This document shows, piece by piece, positions 14,674 through 17,848 of a stretch of DNA of 17,848 nucleotides. A program made the position numbers and the translations under genes. Source of the stretch: Candidatus Hydrogenedentota bacterium. GTDB lineage: Bacteria > Hydrogenedentota > Hydrogenedentia > Hydrogenedentales > CAITNO01. Each line of letters opens with the position of its first letter. Position 1 is the first letter of the stretch. The notes beneath the pieces are model-generated. The model made no database searches, was not told where the DNA came from, and was given only the letters and a program-made list of their open reading frames with translations. The stretch spans positions 1-17,848 of the forward strand of contig JAKPUV010001146.1 in assembly GCA_029554925.1 (NCBI GenBank), written 5' to 3'.

Positions 14674-16143
14674 TCACCCTTCCAGCGCCGCCGCGATCCG
14701 GTCCACCGCCGTCTGAAGCACCGCAATCCGGGCGTGCCGCTTGTCGTTCCCCGCAACGATGGTCCAGGGCGCCTGGGCGCTTGAGGTCTGCTCGATCATC
14801 GCGGACACCGCCGCCTCATACGCGTCCCACTTCTCGCGGTTGCGCCAGTCCTCCTCCGTGATCTTCCACCGCTTCTCCGGGGTGGCCTCGCGCGCCTCAA
14901 ACCGGCGCAGCTGCTCGTCCCGGCTGATGTGCATCCAGTACTTCAGCACCACCATGCCGTGCTCCACCAGCTCGGCCTCGAACTCGTTAATCTCCCGGTA
15001 CGCCCGCTGCCATTCCTCCGGGCGCGCATAGCCCTCCACCCGCTCCACCAGCACCCGGCCGTACCAGGTGCGGTCGAACACCGTGAAATGCCCCGCCTTC
15101 GGCAGGCTCCGCCAGAAGCGCCAGAGGTGGTGGTGCGTCTTCTCCACCCCGTCCGGCGCGGCCACCGGTATCACCTCGTATCCCCGGGGGTCCAGCTCGC
15201 GCGTGAGGCGCTTGATCGCGCCGCCCTTGCCCGCCGCATCCCACCCCTCGAACGCCAGCACCACCGGGCGGCGCCGCAGGTAGCACAGGTGCTGCAGCCG
15301 CCGCAGTTCCTGCTGGAGCTTGGGGAGCCGCTTTGCGTAGGTCTCCCGCTCCAGGCCCTGGTCCAGGTCAACGCGGTCCAGCGGCCCGGTGCGGCGCGGT
15401 GTCGGCGCGGGCGCCGGGGAAACGGCCGGCGCGGGGCTTTCCAGGGCGCCCTCCAAGGCGGCCGCCAGCGTTTCGGCGACCCGCACGTTCCGGAGCCGCT
15501 CGTCCGTCGCGGGAACCATGGTCCAGGGAGCATGGGGGGTGGAGGTCTCGCGGAGCATGTCCTCCGCCAGCGCCAGATAGGCGTCGTACTGCTTGTGGCG
15601 CGCCTTCTCCGCGGCGCCCACCTTCCAGGCGAAGGCCGGATCCTTCTTCAGCGCCTTGAACCGGCGCGCCTGCTCCTCGCGGCTGATGTGCAGGAAAAAC
15701 TTCACGATCACCGCCCCGTCGTCCGCCAGCTGGCGCTCAAACACGCGGATGCGCTCATACGCCGCGCGCACGGCCTCCGGGGATGCGCCGTTCTCCATCG
15801 GCTCGTTCCAGACCCGGCGGTACCAGCTGTGGTTGTACACCGCCAGGGCCCCGCGCGCGGGCAGGAGGTTCCAGAACCGCCACATGGGCGGGAACATGCC
15901 CTCCAGCGGCGTGGCGGGCCCCACATGGTGCACCTTGAACCCCCGCGGGTCTAGCGGCTGAAGCAGCCGGCCCAAAGTGGAGCCCTTGCCCGCCGCGTCC
16001 CATCCCTCCACGATCACCAGCGCGGGAATGCCCGCCTCCCGCAGCCTGCGCTGCGCCAAGCCGAGCCGCAGGTCCAGCGCCTCCATCGCGGCCCGGAACT
16101 CCTCCTTGTCCAGCGAGGCCGAAAGGTTCACCGTTTCGAGCAT
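14674..16143 (-). CDS. Two-domain PPK2-family polyphosphate kinase (polyphosphate:AMP phosphotransferase type)
   Basis: A 489-residue tandem PPK2 protein, matching the usual length of class II enzymes, which move phosphate from polyphosphate to AMP to make ADP. Both halves carry the PPK2 P-loop EGWDAAGKG (46-54 and 299-307). The C-half has an intact Walker B-type FDRTWYGRV (356-364), followed by ERVEGY. In the N-half the matching segment is YNHSWYRRV (103-111), with Asn for the Asp, so the N-half is probably not catalytic. The lid-type WRFW motif appears in both halves, and HISREEQ/HISRDEQ is duplicated. A Pro/Ala linker (about 235-253) joins the halves. GGAGGAAGG lies about 9 nt before the ATG. 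The gene converges with fabG and is divergent from the YchF-like gene. AMP specificity is inferred from architecture. Confidence 0.9.
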   Translation of the reverse strand: MLETVNLSASLDKEEFRAAMEALDLRLGLAQRRLREAGIPALVIVEGWDAAGKGSTLGRLLQPLDPRGFKVHHVGPATPLEGMFPPMWRFWNLLPARGALAVYNHSWYRRVWNEPMENGASPEAVRAAYERIRVFERQLADDGAVIVKFFLHISREEQARRFKALKKDPAFAWKVGAAEKARHKQYDAYLALAEDMLRETSTPHAPWTMVPATDERLRNVRVAETLAAALEGALESPAPAVSPAPAPTPRRTGPLDRVDLDQGLERETYAKRLPKLQQELRRLQHLCYLRRRPVVLAFEGWDAAGKGGAIKRLTRELDPRGYEVIPVAAPDGVEKTHHHLWRFWRSLPKAGHFTVFDRTWYGRVLVERVEGYARPEEWQRAYREINEFEAELVEHGMVVLKYWMHISRDEQLRRFEAREATPEKRWKITEEDWRNREKWDAYEAAVSAMIEQTSSAQAPWTIVAGNDKRHARIAVLQTAVDRIAAALEG

Positions 16144-16292
16144 GGGGCTTGCCCTTCCTCCCGCGCAGCGGGTATGCTAGCGGCCGGATTTCGGCGCCGC
16201 CGCCGTTCCAAAGGATCATAGCAGAAACTCCGGCGGACCGGGGGGGCGGCCGGATTCCGGACCGCCGCCCGCCGCAGGAAGGAACACACATC

Positions 16293-17351
16293 ATGAAAGT
16301 TGGCATTATCGGGTTCGCCCGGTCGGGAAAAACCACCGTCTTCAACGCCCTCACCGGCGCGAAGGCCGCCGTGGGCGCGTATGGAAGCCGCGAGGCCAAC
16401 GTCGCCGTCATCAAGGTGCCCGACGCCCGCGTGGACGCCCTGTCCGACATTTTCAAGCCGAAGAAACGCACCTACGCGGAGATCGAGTTCCTGGACATCG
16501 CCCCCAACGAGGCGGCGGGGGAGGAGAAGGCGCTGGACGCCAACGCCCTGACGGTGCTCAAGAACGTGGATGCCCTGGTCCATGTGGTCCGCGCCTTCGC
16601 AAACCAGGCCGTCAGCCACCCCATGAACTCCGTGGACGCCGCGCGGGACACGCGGGCCATGGAGGAGGAGCTTGCGCTCACGGACCTCATCATCGTCGAG
16701 CGCAGGGTGGAGCGGCTGGAGAAGGAGGGGCGCCGGGACAGGGAGCACAGCCTCATGGTGCGCTGCCAGGGGCATCTGGAGGAGGGGCGCCCCCTCCGCA
16801 CGCTGGAACTGGATCCGCAGGAGGACGCCCTGCTCCGCAGTTTCACCTTCCTCTCGCGCAAGCCCATGATGCTCCTCGGCAATTACGGTGAGGACGGCAT
16901 CGGCGCGGAGAACCCCAGCGGCCTCGGGGCGGTCGCCGCGGAACTCGGATTGGTGCTGATCGAGCTGTGCGGCGCCATGGAGATGGAGGTCTCCCAGCTT
17001 GCCGAGGAGGACCGGGCGCCGTTCCGGGAGGAGTTGGGGCTCGGGGAGGAGTCCCGCACGCGGTTCATACAGACCGCCTATGACCTGCTCGGTTTGATGA
17101 GCTTTCTCACGGCGGGCGAGCCGGAGGTTCGCGCCTGGACCATCCGCAAGGGAACCCATGCCGTGGACGCCGCGGGGGTGATCCATTCCGACATCCAGCG
17201 CGGATTCATTCGGGCGGAAACGGTTGCCTACGAAGACTTTATGGCTTCAGGAACCATGGCAAAGGCCAAGGAAAAGGGAAAAGTGCGGCTGGAGGGGAAA
17301 GACTACGTGGTGCAGGACGGCGACATCCTGCATTTTCGGTTCAACGTCTGA
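16293..17351 (+). CDS. Divergent YchF-family P-loop NTPase
   Basis: A 352-residue member of the YchF/Obg group, near the usual length of about 363. YchF is an unusual ATP-preferring member that binds ribosomes and is linked to stress responses. The C-terminal TGS/DUF933 domain (about 272-352) is canonical: FLTAGEPEVRAWTI, AAGVIHSDIQRGFIRAE, and GKDYVVQDGDILHFRFNV. The NxxE ATP-selecting motif is N197-Y-G-E200. The N-terminal G domain is atypical. The P-loop is GFARSGKTT (7-15) rather than GLPNVGKST, the switch I 'YPFCTIEPN' is missing, and switch II reads DIAPNEAAGEE instead of DIAGLVKGASKGEG. A helical arm spans about 110-180. AGGAAGGA (16276-16283) lies 9 nt before the ATG. It is a diverged paralogue or lineage-specific type, so I left out the symbol. 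Confidence 0.88.
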   Translation: MKVGIIGFARSGKTTVFNALTGAKAAVGAYGSREANVAVIKVPDARVDALSDIFKPKKRTYAEIEFLDIAPNEAAGEEKALDANALTVLKNVDALVHVVRAFANQAVSHPMNSVDAARDTRAMEEELALTDLIIVERRVERLEKEGRRDREHSLMVRCQGHLEEGRPLRTLELDPQEDALLRSFTFLSRKPMMLLGNYGEDGIGAENPSGLGAVAAELGLVLIELCGAMEMEVSQLAEEDRAPFREELGLGEESRTRFIQTAYDLLGLMSFLTAGEPEVRAWTIRKGTHAVDAAGVIHSDIQRGFIRAETVAYEDFMASGTMAKAKEKGKVRLEGKDYVVQDGDILHFRFNV

Positions 17352-17407
17352 AAATACTCGGCCGACGGCGCGCCGAAGCCCACCGCCGGCCTGCCACCTT
17401 GTTACCC

Positions 17408-17430
17408 GTGGGCGCATTGCGCGCGCCCAC
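17408..17430 (+). terminator. Probable terminator hairpin downstream of the YchF-like gene
   Basis: GTGGGCGC (17408-17415) and GCGCCCAC (17423-17430) are perfectly complementary with a 7-nt loop, about 57 nt after the stop codon. No T-run follows, so if it ends transcription it would be an atypical or Rho-assisted site. Confidence 0.4.
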
Positions 17431-17438
17431 ACGCACTA

Positions 17439-17522
17439 GCGCAAGTCCTGTTTCCTGCTCACCCGAGACGCATGAGTACCAGAGCAACCGTACCTGCGCT
17501 CCCTAGCAATAACGACTTGCGC
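17439..17522. repeat. 84-nt element bounded by a 9-bp inverted repeat
   Basis: GCGCAAGTC (17439-17447) and GACTTGCGC (17514-17522) are exact reverse complements. The interior has a competing pair, AGCGCA (17438-17443) with TGCGCT (17495-17500), so alternative folds are possible. It could be a small structured RNA, the remnant of a mobile or REP-like repeat, or chance. It lacks tRNA T-loop sequence and integron attC core sites. Confidence 0.45.
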
Positions 17523-17610
17523 CTTGATTTCTCGCATTTTTCATGCCAAGCCCGAGAACAAGCTGTTGACATTTTTTATTATCGTTGTTTAGCTGTAAAC
17601 GGCGGTATTT

Positions 17611-17628
17611 GGTTGTCGTCGGACAACC
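17611..17628 (+). terminator. Hairpin with short T-run
   Basis: GGTTGTC (17611-17617) pairs perfectly with GACAACC (17622-17628) around a GTCG loop and is followed by TTT. It has the shape of a short intrinsic terminator on the plus strand. It lies 45 nt beyond the isolated TTGACA at 17566, so the two could frame a very short transcript, but no -10 supports that. Confidence 0.35.
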
Positions 17629-17777
17629 TTTCATGAGCGTGAGCAACAATTATTGTCAATAGGTTGGACCACGCGCGGTGCCAAACGGCGTTGGCGTGGC
17701 AGTGGATCAGGCGAAACCTCTCTTCTCCCGCCCTTCCCTGGCTGAAGAGGGTAGGGCCCCGGCGCACGAAGCGTGCT

Positions 17778-17848
17778 TCAGTCCTTGAGGCGTTTCTCCA
17801 GACGGGGGTGGTCCGGAGCCCCGGCCGCAAGGGCCGACTCGTAGTGGG
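17778..17848 (-). CDS. C-terminal end of an unidentified protein, cut by the window edge
   Basis: On the minus strand the last 22 codons before a TGA (17778-17780) read HYESALAAGAPDHPRLEKRL then KD. The mix of Ala, Leu and charged residues, with an 'xYxxALxxGxPxHPxLxxRL' rhythm, looks like the last helices of a TPR-type protein. It does not look like random GC-rich translation. GCACG-CTT-CGTGC forms a small hairpin directly after the stop (17764-17776). Too little is present to name a function. Confidence 0.55.
   Translation of the reverse strand, partial: HYESALAAGAPDHPRLEKRLKD

Larger units (their letters stand above)
17352..17777. other. Intergenic region of lower GC with several inverted repeats
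   Basis: Over 400 bp follow the YchF-like stop with no convincing gene on either strand. A short minus-strand open frame here lacks domain features and a ribosome-binding site. Near the start is a strong hairpin (17408-17430), then a long-range inverted repeat (17439-17447 with 17514-17522). TTGACA occurs at 17566-17571 without a good -10, and a third hairpin lies at 17611-17628. ACAATTATTGT near 17650 is a small palindrome. AT-rich stretches between 17530 and 17660 differ from the rest of the window. Confidence 0.6.

Noticed and set aside
17439..17522. tRNA or integron attC site for the 84-nt inverted repeat
   Set aside because: No T-arm GGTTCGA-type sequence or CCA end was found. attC core motifs RYYYAAC/GTTRRRY are not in the right places, and no integrase is present.
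17579..17830. 83-codon minus-strand frame near the right edge
   Set aside because: Arg-rich, no ribosome-binding site, and out of frame with the better-supported C-terminal fragment ending at 17778.
1..17848. CRISPR array, insertion sequence or prophage
   Set aside because: No regularly spaced repeats, transposase, integrase or phage structural motifs were seen on either strand.

Overview
The window is GC-rich, gene-dense DNA from a Gram-negative bacterium. The signs are tripartite-type RND export genes, several lipoprotein signal peptides and a class A RNase P RNA. I cannot fix the phylum from sequence alone. The divergent YchF, the single-Asp RND pumps and the yceD-rpmF-plsX-fabG order would fit an uncultured lineage of the Planctomycetes/Hydrogenedentes/delta-proteobacterial kind, but that is a guess. 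Almost all of the window reads as chromosomal backbone. There is no transposase, integrase, CRISPR array or tRNA.

Left third (about 1-8540, minus strand). A promoter with a perfect -10 hexamer (8501-8529) leads into a lipid-anchored membrane-fusion protein and two consecutive RND inner-membrane transporters joined by a 4-bp ATGA stop/start overlap. A gene broken by the window edge follows; its N-terminus looks like prolipoprotein diacylglyceryl transferase (Lgt). No outer-membrane factor is visible. The first RND protein is unusually long: about 160 residues, much of it hydrophobic, lie between the segments that should be TM6 and TM7.

Middle (8543-11556). A family 2 glycosyltransferase on the minus strand is divergent from a plus-strand pair of small exported proteins, the first a clear lipoprotein and the second an NTF2-like protein. 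A hairpin-rich gap then leads to a single-pass membrane TPR protein with an Ala/Pro tail.

Right half (11578-17848). rnpB lies directly behind the TPR gene with its own -10. A good extended -10 promoter then drives yceD (DUF177)-rpmF (L32)-plsX-fabG, which joins ribosome assembly to phospholipid and fatty-acid synthesis; fabH and fabD are not between plsX and fabG. Converging on fabG is a two-domain PPK2-type polyphosphate kinase. Divergent from that is a YchF-family P-loop protein whose switch regions are unusual. The last 0.5 kb is a lower-GC, hairpin-rich intergenic stretch, followed by the C-terminal end of another minus-strand gene cut by the edge.

The most notable observations are the membrane-domain insertion in the first RND pump, the altered G motifs of the YchF-like protein, the structured intergenic region near the right end, and the repeated GC-rich palindromes inside the efflux operon. 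I did not find a clearly new multi-gene system.
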